DNA of 64,000 nucleotides from Volvox africanus. Lineage: Eukaryota > Chlorophyta > Chlorophyceae > Chlamydomonadales > Volvocaceae. The position numbers and the translations under genes are program-made. Below, in pieces: positions 9,901 to 28,732 of the stretch. Within the stretch, counting starts at the first letter, position 1. Each line of letters opens with the position of its first letter. The stretch is from positions 3,065,501-3,129,500 of the forward strand of contig BSDZ01000015.1 in the NCBI GenBank assembly GCA_030268105.1, in the 5' to 3' direction. Under the pieces are notes generated by a model that saw only the letters and a program-made list of their open reading frames with translations, searched no databases and had not been told where the DNA came from.

Positions 9901-12542
9901 GACCCCGGCATGGTTGCACATCACGAATGCCATCTCCGTGTCCATGGACGTAGGGCCCAGGTAGCGCCGCCGCGTCAGACTGTAGGCCTCAATCACTCCG
10001 CGGTTGGACGTGCCCACCACCCGCCCGAAGTATAACCGGGGGGAAACCTGGGGGAGGGAGAACGTGCGTGTGTATGTGTGTGTGTTTTATGTACGGGAAA
10101 AGGGCAGAATAGGACATGACAATATGATTATCATTATATAATAATAATGATTTATAATAAAATATAATAGTATAGTATAGTATGGTATAGTATAGTATAG
10201 TATAGTATAATAATAATATAAATATAGTAATAATAGCGATAATAGTAATAATAATAATAACAGTAATGATAATAATAATAACTGTAATTGATTTGTAAGT
10301 TCTGCAGCATTGGGCTCTGGAGCACCTGTGTCCCTTGTGACTGACCACTACAACCGCTGTAATGGTTGTCAGTCGAATCTACAACTGCAATAACTGATTA
10401 TAACGGCCTCACCGTTGCATCTATGAGCGAGCCGTGATCACCGCAGTCGCAACGGAGCAGTACGAACCGAACCTGCGCCAACGAGGACAGTACGGGTGTA
10501 CCGCAGGTCTGAGAAGACTTTTTTTGAACACCATAACATCCTGAGCTGCAAACTCTCGAAGACCAACACATAAAATAAGGAATAATGCACATCGGAGAAA
10601 ATTAGTGTTAATGAAACGAAATCAGCCAAATTGTATGTGACGTAAATCCAAGACCGAGTCAAAAATGTCGGGAAGGTGTCGTATTCGACCGTTAGTCGTT
10701 GGTCAACAGTCAACGTAAGAGGCCCATGCTATTTACCGTCCGGCCCCCCTTGCCATAAGAGCACCAAACGAATACATGTGCTTTCGTGATTGCTTTTTCC
10801 TTGTTAAAAAATCCCTGAACAAATAACCGTTTCTGTCGGCAACTGTAACCACCAACCATTGCAAGCCAGCCGTGCCTGGGGGTCTCGGAGCCGTACACTG
10901 CCCTGGTATTGTGCGGTACGTTGTACGCCGGAAGAAGTAGTAACATGTCCGGCAGGGTGTACGGGGTGGAGTGATGAAAGAAGCATCAGAGGCGGGGTTG
11001 GTGGCAAATCAACAGCATACCCAAATAGCATAGGACCCACCTGGGGGTGTGGTGTGTATGTTTGTGTAAGGGTTTGAGGGGGAGGGGGAGGGGGAATGAA
11101 CGACCAAACCAGGTGAAACCTCAACGTGTTTGGTCCCCTAACCGTCAATATAGACCCATGTCATGGAAAAGACAGATGCTAGTACGAACTCGTACTCGTA
11201 CAAACGCACACGCACCTTAAAAGGGATAAACTCCAACCGTTTAATTATGTCGAGTTGCTCGTCCATGGGCAAAGAACTTCCAAACGACTCAACGACCACT
11301 CTAAACGTCAGATCAGGTCGCAGCCAAATGGACTGGAGCGATCAGGACAGGGAAAGGAAGGAGGGCTTTCTTGCTCAGTGCTCACTTGCCCAACTTTCGG
11401 GAAACCTAAGTGTTACGCAGCTGCGAAATATAATGGTTTGGCATCTTGGAAAGTGGCGTGTTGGTATTTGTACGGGTAAGATGGTTCATGCTGAAGGCAG
11501 ATGATAACGGTGTCATTTGGTTTGGTGGTTGACAAATGGCATGTCAGGCATGTTTGTTTGTGCATTCAGTTTGTGCTGACCGGCCATCATGGTGGCGCTG
11601 TCGCACACGGTAATGTACGGCAAAGGCGGGGTAGATACGAACCCGACAGACGGACAGGCAGACGGACAAACCTTTCGATCCTCTGGAAAGGCCTCAAAAG
11701 CTGCTTTCAGCTCTTCCCAGTCCTCCCCTTCTGCCCAAACCTCAACCAGCATCTGCAGCTCGCACATCGGGAGAGGCGGATAACGGAATACAAGAAAGTA
11801 CGATATTCGTAAAAGTACGGTCAATAAAGAAGGAATCTACCACCGTTCGATAACGGGAAGAAAATGGCGACGACGACGACGATGATGTCGATGATGTTAA
11901 TGATGTTGACGACGATGTTTAATGTGCAAGACAGCAGCTAGTTGCTGACTTGTACGGCTCTGTAGTCCGCGATTCGTAATTGTTTGTTGCATGAGTAACG
12001 ATCAACGGTCACGCAAATCCGCATGTTTAAAGTTAAACAGGGTCACCGTGCCAGCGATGGTCTTCAACCCATGGCGGTTTCCAACTCAACCGACAACTGC
12101 CTTTAAAACGGCCAACACGATTAGCAGACGGCATCTGCCATTATTGCTGCGATTTGGATGTTGACTTAGGCGAAATGACGCGTTAAGGATCATCCATTTG
12201 AAGACCTAATGTTGAATCGTGTCTGGATGGTACACAATAACATTGACCAGCCGCGCACCGCGGCGATCATACCTTCGTGAGTATCATCCTTCTGCTTATT
12301 TCCACAGCTGCTTCGTCCGAAGGCAGTGTAAGGTACCAGAACGGGGAATGTTCCACATCGCCCGCTGGCGCCCTCCATTGCAGCTGCTCCTCCGTGCAGC
12401 CGACTGTTTGTGCTACACTCTCAAGCTCAGGCCTTCGAAATTCTAATAAGCGGTGAGCAAAATAAGTCAAGTACTCTTTCCCGCTGGTGCTTGGAGCATC
12501 TTCTGCAAGGTCGGCGCCCGCATTGGGCACAAGCCGCACCAT
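6916..12542 (-). CDS. TRM11: tRNA (guanine-10-N2)-methyltransferase catalytic subunit
   Basis: This is the catalytic subunit that, with TRM112, forms m2G10 in tRNAs in the cytosol. Exons, 5' to 3': 12542-12273, 11752-11672, 11332-11216, 10814-10737, 10047-9904, 9656-9576, 8787-8743, 8546-8424, 8101-7970, 7789-7632, 7186-6916. They sum to 1500 bp (499 aa) with all phases consistent; human TRMT11 has about 463 aa. The N-terminal THUMP-like region shows [19 protein letters not shown] and [19 protein letters not shown] and GPTSMDTEM precede SAM-binding motif [18 protein letters not shown] (from about D239), then GADIDIK. The catalytic [15 protein letters not shown] begins at about residue 320, followed by [12 protein letters not shown] and [13 protein letters not shown]. 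The start at 12542 is the first ATG before family homology. The C-terminus (about 50 residues, Ala-rich then basic) extends past the conserved part. Three of ten donors are GTACG. Confidence 0.95.
7282..7314. repeat. Interstitial telomere-like tract (CCCTAAAA)
   Basis: Four imperfect CCCTAAAA units lie in the last TRM11 intron (7187-7631). TTTTAGGG is the Chlamydomonas-type telomere unit. Shorter imperfect tracts lie at 15301-15316 (DapL intron) and 54901-54922 (CUL1 intron). Confidence 0.6.
8931..9115. repeat. Purine (GGA/GGGGGA)n tract in a TRM11 intron
   Basis: About 185 bp are almost purely G and A on plus (C/T in the TRM11 transcript), inside the intron 8788-9575. It yields long spurious Gly/Glu/Arg and Pro/Leu ORFs. 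Confidence 0.9.
9343..9510. repeat. (CA)n / CATACACA microsatellite in a TRM11 intron
   Basis: ACACATCCACACGTACATACAC-type units repeat across about 165 bp within the same 8788-9575 intron. Long antisense Cys/Val ORFs here are artefacts of the repeat. Confidence 0.9.
10167..10270. repeat. (TATAG)n and AT-rich microsatellite
   Basis: About nine TATAG pentamers are followed by ATA/AATA-rich sequence, inside the TRM11 intron 10048-10736. Confidence 0.85.
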
Positions 12543-13491
12543 TTTCGAATGTTTCGAAGTTTATAGCCTTAGTACTGAATTATATTCAAACGCAAGACCT
12601 TAGAGACACCAGGACCCAATGAAATAATACATCTTGGTATCGGCTCTGCCGTTTTCTCAGTTTACCGTTGTATGTTGGGGCTACTCATTTAAGGGAGAGA
12701 CGTACGGCTATGCCAGAGCAAAAAACGAGTTCCACGAAAACCCTCCAAATGAATCCGAATTACATTTTGTTTCTTTAAATGTATGTCGTAAAATACTAGG
12801 TAGCAATTCGGTTGTGACCGATACGACTACGTGCTCATGTACAGCATCAGACGCTCTAGATGTGTCCTGTTTATCGCTTTTGTTGCTTCTACACCTTTCA
12901 CAAGTAGGGCTGGAGCTGCTGCAGCTGCGCGCACACCGTCACAACGGGGGATCCTTGCGCTACATGACAGTGACCGGAGGGGGGGGAATGTTCTGGAGTG
13001 CTCTGGAGGACTGACCACGCATGATTTAAGGGGAGAACTGCTCATGAGGCTTTGAGCGACTGGTCAACCCTCGCTCTTATCATGGACTTGGACTGGCCAT
13101 GATCACCTGGGGATCACAGAAACATCGTTATAGACGTTTTTTTCTGCGATTTCCGCACAAGAAGCCTCTACCCTTCCTCAGCTGTAAGGAAGCTACTGCC
13201 CACCACCAGCTCCCTAAGAAGGCCCTGGTATTGAGCTTGTATGGCGATCCAACAGAGCACAAGACGATCCCTTCATATATTCAAATTCCAAGTGCATCTC
13301 CGGTACGACAAAAACGATTTCTGTAATCGAGCTGCACAAGATAGAAGCGGGAAATTTATTGCGAAAGCATCTACAAGCCCATGCCCAAGTCGTGATCCAG
13401 CTTCCCCTTCCTCTTCAATTCGGGGACCTCTGAATCCTCGACGACGGGAAAATGGGAAATAAACATGAGCTGATCTGGAGAGGAAAATGCT

Positions 13492-13522
13492 GATCCAGTA
13501 ACAACTGGATCCAAGATCCAGT
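13492..13522. repeat. Alternating inverted repeat GATCCAGT
   Basis: GATCCAGT (13492-13499), ACTGGATC (13504-13511) and GATCCAGT (13515-13522) alternate, so the middle arm can pair with either neighbour (loops of 3-4 nt). The stretch is intergenic. The arm ACTGGATC recurs at 46162-46169. Confidence 0.7.
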
Positions 13523-14518
13523 CACCCCTCCGGTCCCCCCCCCATCCCGTGCGCTAACAACGGTGCCACTCCAGGGACCGCCGTAAGTACCGCTGGCAAC
13601 CCGGATACTGAATAGAGCTGCATGTTGGTTTCCCTGGAGCGCTCTACCCGCATGAAGTTACCTGCCTGGCAGCCTCCTCGTACGTCGTGTAGTTCGGGCT
13701 TTAGGGCAAGGAGGGTTAGGCAGGGGCAGGTAGGTCTCCTCCTTGCTGCAGTTGGAGGCTGCGCTAGGGTTTCCAACTCCCCTGCCACATCCACCCTGTC
13801 TACACGGGCGGCTTGTATTTGTTGAACACCCCTAACCATAATCGTAATGTCTTATTCTACCTATCTATCTACCTATCCATCTATCTATCTAACTATCTAT
13901 CTATATGTGTGTGAGCTGTGCGAGTTGGAAGGTTACGGTACAATTCGTACATGTAGTACGTCCGGCAGCTGTGGGTGACCCAAGCATATCCCTCCCATCT
14001 CCCCATTTCCCCGGTTACGTAATTGGCGCCAATTCCTTCATGACACACACACAGGCACGCTTGAACTGCCCCTCTTCTCTCCCCACCCGCTCTCCACTCA
14101 TCCACTCGCGCTGCGTCGCCGTCATGCTTAGCAGCTGTGTGGGGACCTGGCGATCTGACGACAGTACCGTACACACCCCCACTTGGTAAGAAAGCCTAAC
14201 TTTGATGCCCACGAGTACGAGCACGGGTACGAGTACGCGGCCTCCAACCTCCAGTATGCATAACGCCTCACCCCTCCGCGCATATAAGTATATGTACGGA
14301 AATGTACGGAAATAGCGCCTCATCTCGCACCTTCACCTCTCTCCCCACTCATACATACACATACACATACACACGAGGTCTGCACTTGGCAGGGCAGTGC
14401 TGTAGCCATAGAACACATGGCGTCAGCCATTCACAAGGCAGTTTGCGAGGAGCATCACCAAGGTCAGCTGCTCCTGCTCCTGCGACTCCTCCTACGTCAT
14501 GAGCCGAGCTTACCGCCG

Positions 14519-14523
14519 TTACA
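14519..14523 (-). promoter_or_regulatory. UGUAA poly(A)-like signal of DapL
   Basis: TGTAA on the minus strand, about 122 nt past the DapL stop, matches the chlorophycean polyadenylation signal in sequence and position. Confidence 0.45.
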
Positions 14524-14644
14524 CATCAGATAGTACCAAAAACATTGCGGTTGGTCACATGGTTCGCTGTTCAGTTAATAATTGTGAAATGTTAAATTGT
14601 GAAATAGATGTTTAGTTCGTTGTCAGTTGTTGAAGGTTTGTGCT

Positions 14645-20523
<5,879 letters not shown>

Positions 20524-22635
20524 GATTGTGACGTGATAGCTCGACAGAAAAAGGTCAGAAACGACCACCAATTAATCAAACACTAACCAAAGTATAGAGA
20601 CAATACAGCTCCACCAAATATATCCACATATGCTTTTCCAGACATGACAGTCTTAACCGCACAAAGCACAAACGCTGCCGTACACACAGCTCTTTTATGC
20701 TGTTAATGAATTTCACCACCTATCTCTTTTGTATGAACTTCAATTCGAATGTCTTGAACCAATGTGCCAAAAACTTGAAATACTTTGTTGCGACATCAAT
20801 CCATGAAACATGAGCGTCTCATATCTTGAGCTTAGCACGGTGTGCGCTCACCCCTTGCCTTGGCTGTCGAATGCCTCATAAATGCAATCATTGGGGGAAA
20901 GGCGATAGAATATGCTGCTTGCAAGGAAGCTTAATCAAGGCCGAGGTTTACATTTATTTCAAAAGTTTCCGTCAAACAGCTCCTGTGCTTTGGACCAGTC
21001 GAGCAATTTGTCAGGGGTCGCATGTTGGGGTTAAGCTGGGCCGCATAGCTTGAAATGCAAGGGATGGAAGGAATGTATCATGCAAGGACCCCGGCCCCGA
21101 CGAGGCCGAAAACCACTTAGGAATGTGTACAATGAGGAAAATGAGTCGATGTCGTCATGCGGGCTGGGGAGAGTCGGGAGAAGGCCGTGGATACTTGAAT
21201 GAACTTGAGGTCATAGCCGTACGACAACTACAATTGGGGAAATTTTGTACGTTTTCTCTCCGTATCCGATTCGGGGTGCCGTGGCGAAAAGCATATCGAC
21301 TCCCGAAGAGGTAGATAGGTGGCGAGATCGGTCTGTACCAGTCGTACAGATGGTTGGTCGTACAAGGAGCAGCGACCGAGCGCAGGTTCGCAAGCTCTCC
21401 TGTTCTTGGCTGTTCAGAAGTGAAGATTAACAAACCGTAGAACACCTGGCTCCCATCAACCAACTCTCTGCGTGGTCGTACACTCGTATGAGTATCCTTT
21501 GGCGTGCTGCCATATATCCATATAGCATGTCTGGCTACACACATACACTTCCGCTTCACCCTTCACCCTTCACCCTTCGCCTTGCCTCGCATCACATCAC
21601 ATCACATTACATCACATCACATCACATCACATCACATCACACGATCCCCTTCTTCAAATTATCGGAAAATTGATGTTCAATCCATTAACAGCGCAGCACA
21701 TACCTCATGATTTACCGACATTCGTACACCAGCACACCAACCAGCACACCAGCCAGCACCCCATACCCCAACCCATTGGCAGGGCCGTACAATCCACATC
21801 CTTCGCCGGTGATCCCATCCCTTGCGCCACCATTCGACACACCATACAAATGGCGAGCGCTGTGTGAGGGGGGAACTGGGGCCCCCTCTCTCCCACACAC
21901 ACACACATACACATACACACATACACACATACACACATACACACACACACACATACACACATACACACATACACACATACACACATAACATGCCCCTCTG
22001 AGAGGACTCTGAGAGAAGCCCAACACCACATCATCACCACTTGCTCCCCTCTCCCCTCCTCGAACACCAAAAACGGGTTTTCGTCTTTGCGAGCAGCTCT
22101 GGAAATGTCGCAGCACCGGTCACACACCCACATACCTGTCGTACAATGAACGTACAACAACATCAAGAATCCCGTACTAGTGTCTTTTACCTAATAACTA
22201 GCTGAGTTCAAGTTCCAGATACATCAACGATGAAACCCCCAAAGGTGGAATTCTCCTCTCCCGTGTGTGTGACATGTGAAATGGGTTTCCTCCCCCTTTC
22301 CCCTCTCTCTCCCCCCCCCCCCTTTCCCCCCCTTCGTTTCCCCCTTTCCTCCCCTCTGCCGCGGAATCCGGCCCTTCCACACAGCGCGGTGTCTCTGATC
22401 CACAACACCGCCTTCATAGGGCCGGCCCCTCGGGAGGGCACGGGTGGTCAAAAACGTGGACAGCTGCAGTCATGTACGGCGCGGGAGTGTTCAATTCCCC
22501 TTCCCCCTTCCTCCCGAGGACCATGAGGGAACGGAACATGAGATTCCTCTCTTGTGCATTAACCGACTAACCATATGATTGACAACCAACAACCAACTGA
22601 CTGACAGGCAGACGCAGACCGGCAAGTTTGAGACT
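20524..22635. other. DapL upstream / RRP12 downstream interval
   Basis: I find no gene here. It should contain the DapL promoter and 5' UTR (near 20524-20800) and the RRP12 3' UTR. The middle holds a TCACA-type pentamer run (21590-21645), a CA microsatellite (21894-21986) and a polypyrimidine tract (22290-22360). ORFs of 90-150 codons in this interval sit on these repeats. Confidence 0.6.
21894..21986. repeat. (CA)n / ACACATAC microsatellite
   Basis: About 90 bp of CACACATACA units in the DapL-RRP12 interval. Confidence 0.95.
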
Positions 22636-25600
22636 CTACTCCGCGACATCGGCCGCCGGAGGTCCGGTCCGCTGCCGCTTGGCCTCTCGCGCAGCAGCAG
22701 CCTGTCGCTTGGCCTTTGCGCCCTTCGCGGCGCCCTCCTGACGTGATGGCGGGTTGAGGGTTGGGGTTGGGGGTAGCGAGAGGAATATATTTCTTTGGAC
22801 TAAATACACATATACTTCTTCGTGAAAAAATATGTCCACATATATATGTACACATATATTTCTAAAATGAAAATTTATATACATATATATATGTACATAT
22901 ATGTATGCCCCTGGAGTTCCAGGTTCTACCCCGACCGAGAGCGGGCCAAAGACCCTAACGTTAAGGGCAGGGTGCCCCCATGTCGATGGACGGTGACGAC
23001 CCCAATTAAAGTGACCTGCGAGCTGACCAGCAGCGGAGTTGACGCCTTAGTTGATTCGGCAGATTCCGCTGGATGCTGGTGGTGGGTGCTGAACCTGGGA
23101 AAACCACTGATTTTGGAGAAGTCGGCATGGGAGACTGGATGAGGGTGCCCCAAAATACTGGGGAAGGTAGGGACTGCCAGGTTAGTGGTCACGGGTGATG
23201 TACCCCCCTATCCTACACACATATCACATCTAGTCGAATACGAATCCCCAACTTCATAATTGTGTGTGTAAAATAAGTAAATATAATAAATATAATAAAT
23301 ATAAATATCCCTTCTTTCCTCTCACCCGCGCGCCCGAAACGATGGAAGCTAGCTTGTCGGAGGCAGCCGCCTGAACCGGGAGAGTGACGGGGAGGGGGAG
23401 GGGGAGTGACGACGATATAATTCGTCTCTTTAAGACGAATTATATTTATATAAATGGTATTCTTATTACCTTCATTTTACCAAATCAAAAAAGGTATATA
23501 TGAGCTTACGGAGTTTGTGGTGTCATTTGGGGCTTTTGTGATGGGAAGATGACATAATCCAAATCAACATCAAACGGCAGCTGAAAACATAACCAAACAC
23601 CTATATCCGTATGACAAGTACGATCAAGAATACGGCACCTGTCGTACCTGCTTTCCGCGGCGGCGATTCAGCATGCGCCTGTCCAAAGACCAGTATGCGT
23701 AGGGCTCTACCTTCGCCTTGCCTGCGGGGCCCGTCGGCACACGGACACATAGACAGACACATATACACGGGATCAATGTAGTTAGCGGGTCAGGGCTGGG
23801 GCTGGGGCTGGGGGTGGGGCTGGGGGTGGGGCTGGGGGTGGGGCTGGGGCTGGGGGTGGGGGTGGGGTTAGGGAATGCTTTCGCAGTCGTGCGGGTTTTC
23901 CCGCCTCTGGCCATTTCCAATCCGCACGTCCTCCTCCCCCCCTCCCAACCATTTGCACCCTTGACCCCCAGCATCCCCCCTTTTCCCTCCTTCCCCCAAA
24001 AAACACACATACACATACACATACGCGTATACACATACACACACGCTCGTCCGTAACTTACCCCTCACGTCCCCGGCCGCTTTCTTGGCCCTAAACCTAT
24101 CTCCGGAATGTGCTCCCTTGCCCCCGGCGCCCTTGCCGCTGGCGCCGCTAGCGGTGGACCTGCCGCCCGCCGATCTGCCGCCGGCGCTGGCGGCGCCGAC
24201 AGAGCGGCCGCCGATGCTCCGCGCCCCCACCACCGATTTGGCTGCCTCCGCGAACCGAACTGACCGCGAGTCTCCCGCCTTCTTTAATGCATACTTCAGA
24301 TCTGCCACACCCTGTAATGGTGATTTGGACAAGCAAGGGAAAAACACAAATTAATGTGAAAATAAAAATGCGTGAAATTATAATATGATAATAAAAAATG
24401 TTATATACAAAGGTATATGATGCATACAACATTTTATATGTATGTTATGCAGTTGAAGTATATAGTGTAAGAAATAAAACAAAAACATTTTAAATGGCAA
24501 TTTGATAATATATTATATTATTATATTATTATTATACGTATATATATATACATGTATTTATGCATACAGCAGGTTGAAGGTAAGATTGTTTATTAAATAT
24601 GCAAGTGTGCCGTAAAGTAAGGGTAGTATTCATTGGGTCTGCCGAAAAAATACGACACACCTACCCTGAGATCATCGAAGTCTGAGTCGTCACTGTCGTA
24701 CCCATCGACGCCCATGCCAGTGTGGCGGCGCTTCTTATTGCCGCCGCGGCCGCCACCGTCGTCTTCATCTTCGTTGATCACCAGCTTGCCAGTTCCTGGG
24801 TCACGATTGAAGTCATCGCCACGACCCGAACCACCAGCGTCAACCGAAGTCCGTACACCTAACAATCGAATTACGGTCGCAGGAAAAGGTCGTTGTCAGA
24901 ATAATGGACGGCAGTTGCAGCGGCAATGAAGAACAAAGTTTATGACGTGAAAGTACGAGACTTGTACGGCAAAGCGACCAGCATTTCCGTACCCGCCGCA
25001 CTGCGCGCTAGCTGCCGGGATGCGCCAACGTCCAAAAGGTCCATCGGATCACCGCTGCCGCCCGCCAGCCGTACACCGCCGCCACGGCCGGGAGCTTTTT
25101 GTGCCGCCAGTGACGCCGCGCCGCCACGATCCGCGGCGCCGCTGCGAACACTCCTAGGGGAAAACCAAAAACCCAATTTTGGATGTTGTCAGGCGAGAGC
25201 TAGTGAATTGTTGTTATTGAGTGATGTGGGTGTAATTAAGGAAATTTGAAGCTCTCAGGGTGCGTGCTGAAAAAGGGTAGGGGAAAGGGGGAGGGGAGGT
25301 GTTGTGGAAGTATCATTTTCCTCTTACCACCCGCCCCCCATTTCTCCACCCCTTTCAATACACACCCCAACAGCTGCCGTACATAAACACATATTTGCCG
25401 TCCCTGTTTCTGTATTCATCCCCTTAAGAAGGGATACCGCATTTTGCCGAAAAGCGATCTGCCAGCAACTGGACTCTTAAAGAGTTAGCTGTAGCAGTAG
25501 GTTCACAAATTAGTTTTGGAATTTGCTTTATCTCTACATCATTCGCTGTAGTATTCTTGACAACGTATCTGTCCATGTATTTAAAATCAGCTCCATTCGC

Positions 25601-28600
25601 CCTCGAAGATCTACGTTGTGGAAACTGAATTATCGGTAATAACGGTATTAAGGGTATTCGCCTTCTTTCCTTTCCCAGAACAAGCGCTAACTTCCCCCCA
25701 TACACAACCACAACCACATACACAGAAAACTCACTTTGCTCCGAAACCACCGGGGGCGCCCTTCCCCTCGCTATCTCCGTCCTCCGACGAGAAGACTGCC
25801 GTATGCCCCCAGTGAGATGCGCGCGCGGTGCGAGCCAGGGAGCTGCGGCCGCTGGTGGCCCCGCTGCGATGAGAGCGGTTGTCCCCCTCCCCTGCCTGAG
25901 GGGCGGGACGTGTGTGTATGTGTAGGTGTGTAGGTGTGTGTTTGTGTGTGATTGTGTGTGTGTCTGTGTGTGTTTGGGGGGGGGGGCCGGTTGAGAAGTG
26001 CGAAAGATGGGGGGATGACCATAAGGTGAGCGGAGAGAGAGAGGGAGGCGGGGAGCGAGGCGGGGGTGGGGGTGGGGGAGGAGGCGTGAGAGTGAGTGGA
26101 CGGAGGTGGGGAGGTACGGGAAGATGACAGGGAAGCCATCACAATAAAAAGCTATTATGGAAAACAAACTCCACCGACTTAGGGAGGGATGCGTTAATGA
26201 GTGAGATTTTCAAGTTGGTTCACAGTTTTCTGACTAACCCGCCCTACCTCACTTCCCGCCTCGCTGCCCCCGCGGTGCTTCCGGCGCTGCCTCTTCGCCA
26301 CCTCCTTACGAATGTGCGCCAGGAGTTTGGAGTCGGCGGCCGGCATTGCGGCGGCCACGGCGTCAAAGCCACATCGACGAGCCAGGCGCTCCACGATGAC
26401 CCGAACCTGGCAACGGAGGGTGGGAAACAAGAGGGATGCAGGAGGGGTAGTGTAATGACTTTTACAGTTTTACATCCGCTAACTTCCCTCAATACATACA
26501 TTCAAAAAAACTGAACCTAACCGCATAAATACACACATACACACACGCATACATATACACGTACACACGTACACACGTACACACAGACACAGACACAGAC
26601 ACAGACACAGACACACACATACACATACACATACACATACACATACACGTATACACACACCCACACGTATACACCCACCCACACGTATACACACCTTGAG
26701 CTTAAATTTGTTTTTGGAGTCTTCGGCCCAGACCAACATACCCTCCAGGATAGGGCCCAGATGAGGCAACAGAATCTCCACGGGCAGACGCATCGCGCAA
26801 ACCTGACCCAGATATCATCATGATTGCAATTTAAATAAATGCCAATTTTTACATCGCTTTCCAGTATATAAACACCGTATATTGCACATCCATTTACAAT
26901 CTACATCTAGGTTTATCCTTCCATAACGTATATATACATCATATGTAATATAATATATATCATATTATTTGTTATATTCTATATTCTATATATACATATT
27001 ATATACATATTATATACATAAATTATTATTATAACTATATGTACACATCAATTACTTAATATGTTAAATATTCATATAGACATAATAACCCTAAGTCATA
27101 ACGTACCCAACACCCGATGTTCAACCGATATAGACAGCGAGTGTTAAATGTGTAAAACGTGAGCACTACCTGCGCTGTAACGAGCAGCCCCACCCCTCAA
27201 CCCATACCACATGAGGGCTTACGTGTCGTGTTGTGTTTCACCAGCACGACGTCCATTGGATTCCAAACGACATTGCACACGACGAACTCGTTCTGCTATA
27301 ATCTTCCTTTTACTTCCAATATAAGGCCCAAGAGAGCACAGAAGTTTGAATGTACATCATACCTTTACGTAACCCAGCACCGCCTTGACCACCTCCCTCG
27401 CCTTGCTCCGTAGCAGTGAAAGTACGGGGGGAAGCAGGGAAGCTACCAGGTTCTAAAACACACCGTGTCAGGGCAGGGCAGGGGGGAAGGGCCGGGAGTG
27501 AGAGGGAGTGAGGGGAGAATAAAACCCTGCACCACACTCACACTCACATTGAGGATTTACGCCATGGACAGCCGACAACAGGCAGCAGGGTTTGCCATAA
27601 GGCCCTGACCCGAATGACAATACCCGGGAACGAGGAAAGAGAGAAGACCAGCAACGAGGATCAGAAGGAGTTTGTACGGCCATTAACATAAACACACATA
27701 TACACATCCTGCGTCGTGGACATCTCGTGACTCATATCGAAGCCCTTCTCTCCCCCACTCTTACCAAATCACAGACACAGATATGCACACACAAATACAC
27801 ACGGGGACACGCACAGCCCTTGGTCGAATGTGAAGAGTCAGGAGCATTACAATCCTCTCCACATATACGCACATGCGCGCTTCTCTCCACACGCTTGTTG
27901 AGGGAGTTGAGGGAGCATCGTTGACGGTTTTTCCGTTGGGGCGGTGCAGTACAGTGCAGGGTGGAGTGGCCAGCATCTAACCTCCCGGTTGGATATATAC
28001 GACACATAAACACACACATACACACGGGAGGAGCGCGCGACAGGACAGACGGACAGATGGACAGACAAAGCCGCGTGTTCGCCCTTGATACACACATACA
28101 CTTAGGAACAGACAGACAGACGAACGGACGGACGGACAGACGGACAGACGCATATACAAACTCCATCCAACCGTACCTGCATGGCTGCCGCGAACTCGTA
28201 CGTCAGTCGCGCCAGCGCCATCACAGTGGCAGAAACCATGTGGGGCGTCGCGGCCGCCAGCCCCCCCATCACCATGGTGAAGAACTCGTACAGACCACCC
28301 TGGCGTGGTGAAAGGAGCGCAAAGCGATGGGGTGGATGTATATACCCCTACCACATAATATATATTTCACATATATACATACCAAGTTATACAAGATATA
28401 TATAATAATATAAAATATTATATATAAAACAAATAGAGTATGCAATACAGTACAATATAATATAGTTGTATGTTACAAATACAGTGTACATCGTATATGT
28501 GTATATATCATACTGTACAACATATTGAAACAAATGCCCTCGTACGCCCTGAAGCTCGGGAGAGCACCCACCCGCCCGCAACCGACAAAACACAAGCCTC

Positions 28601-28684
28601 GCCCACGTCATGTAAGGCACGTTAATGTACGGCGCTCTGAGTTGATCATATATTAAGTCGGTAGCAAAATCATTATAAACATAA

Positions 28685-28732
<48 letters not shown>

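Larger units (their letters stand above)
12543..14644. other. TRM11 upstream / DapL downstream interval
   Basis: No gene I can name. Exon-like minus-strand pieces occur at 13525-13810 (an open stretch with keys GELETLAQPPTAARRR and NFMRVERSRETNMQLYS) and 14080-14155 (keys QLLSMTATQREW). They could belong to a small unrecognised minus-strand gene, but I could not close a consistent model. A 126-codon plus ORF (12634-13014) and a short plus ORF from 14418 are equally unproven. The TRM11 promoter must lie just right of 12542. Confidence 0.35.

Noticed and set aside
22905..22945. tRNA-type B box (GGTTCTACCCC) near the left end of repeat copies A and B, suggesting a SINE
   Set aside because: Only a partial match to the B-box consensus and no A box at the right distance; kept as an untyped retroposed repeat.
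25424..26167. 247-codon minus ORF
   Set aside because: It covers RRP12 exon 23 in a wrong frame; the phase-consistent frame gives the acidic SSEDGDSEGK segment instead.
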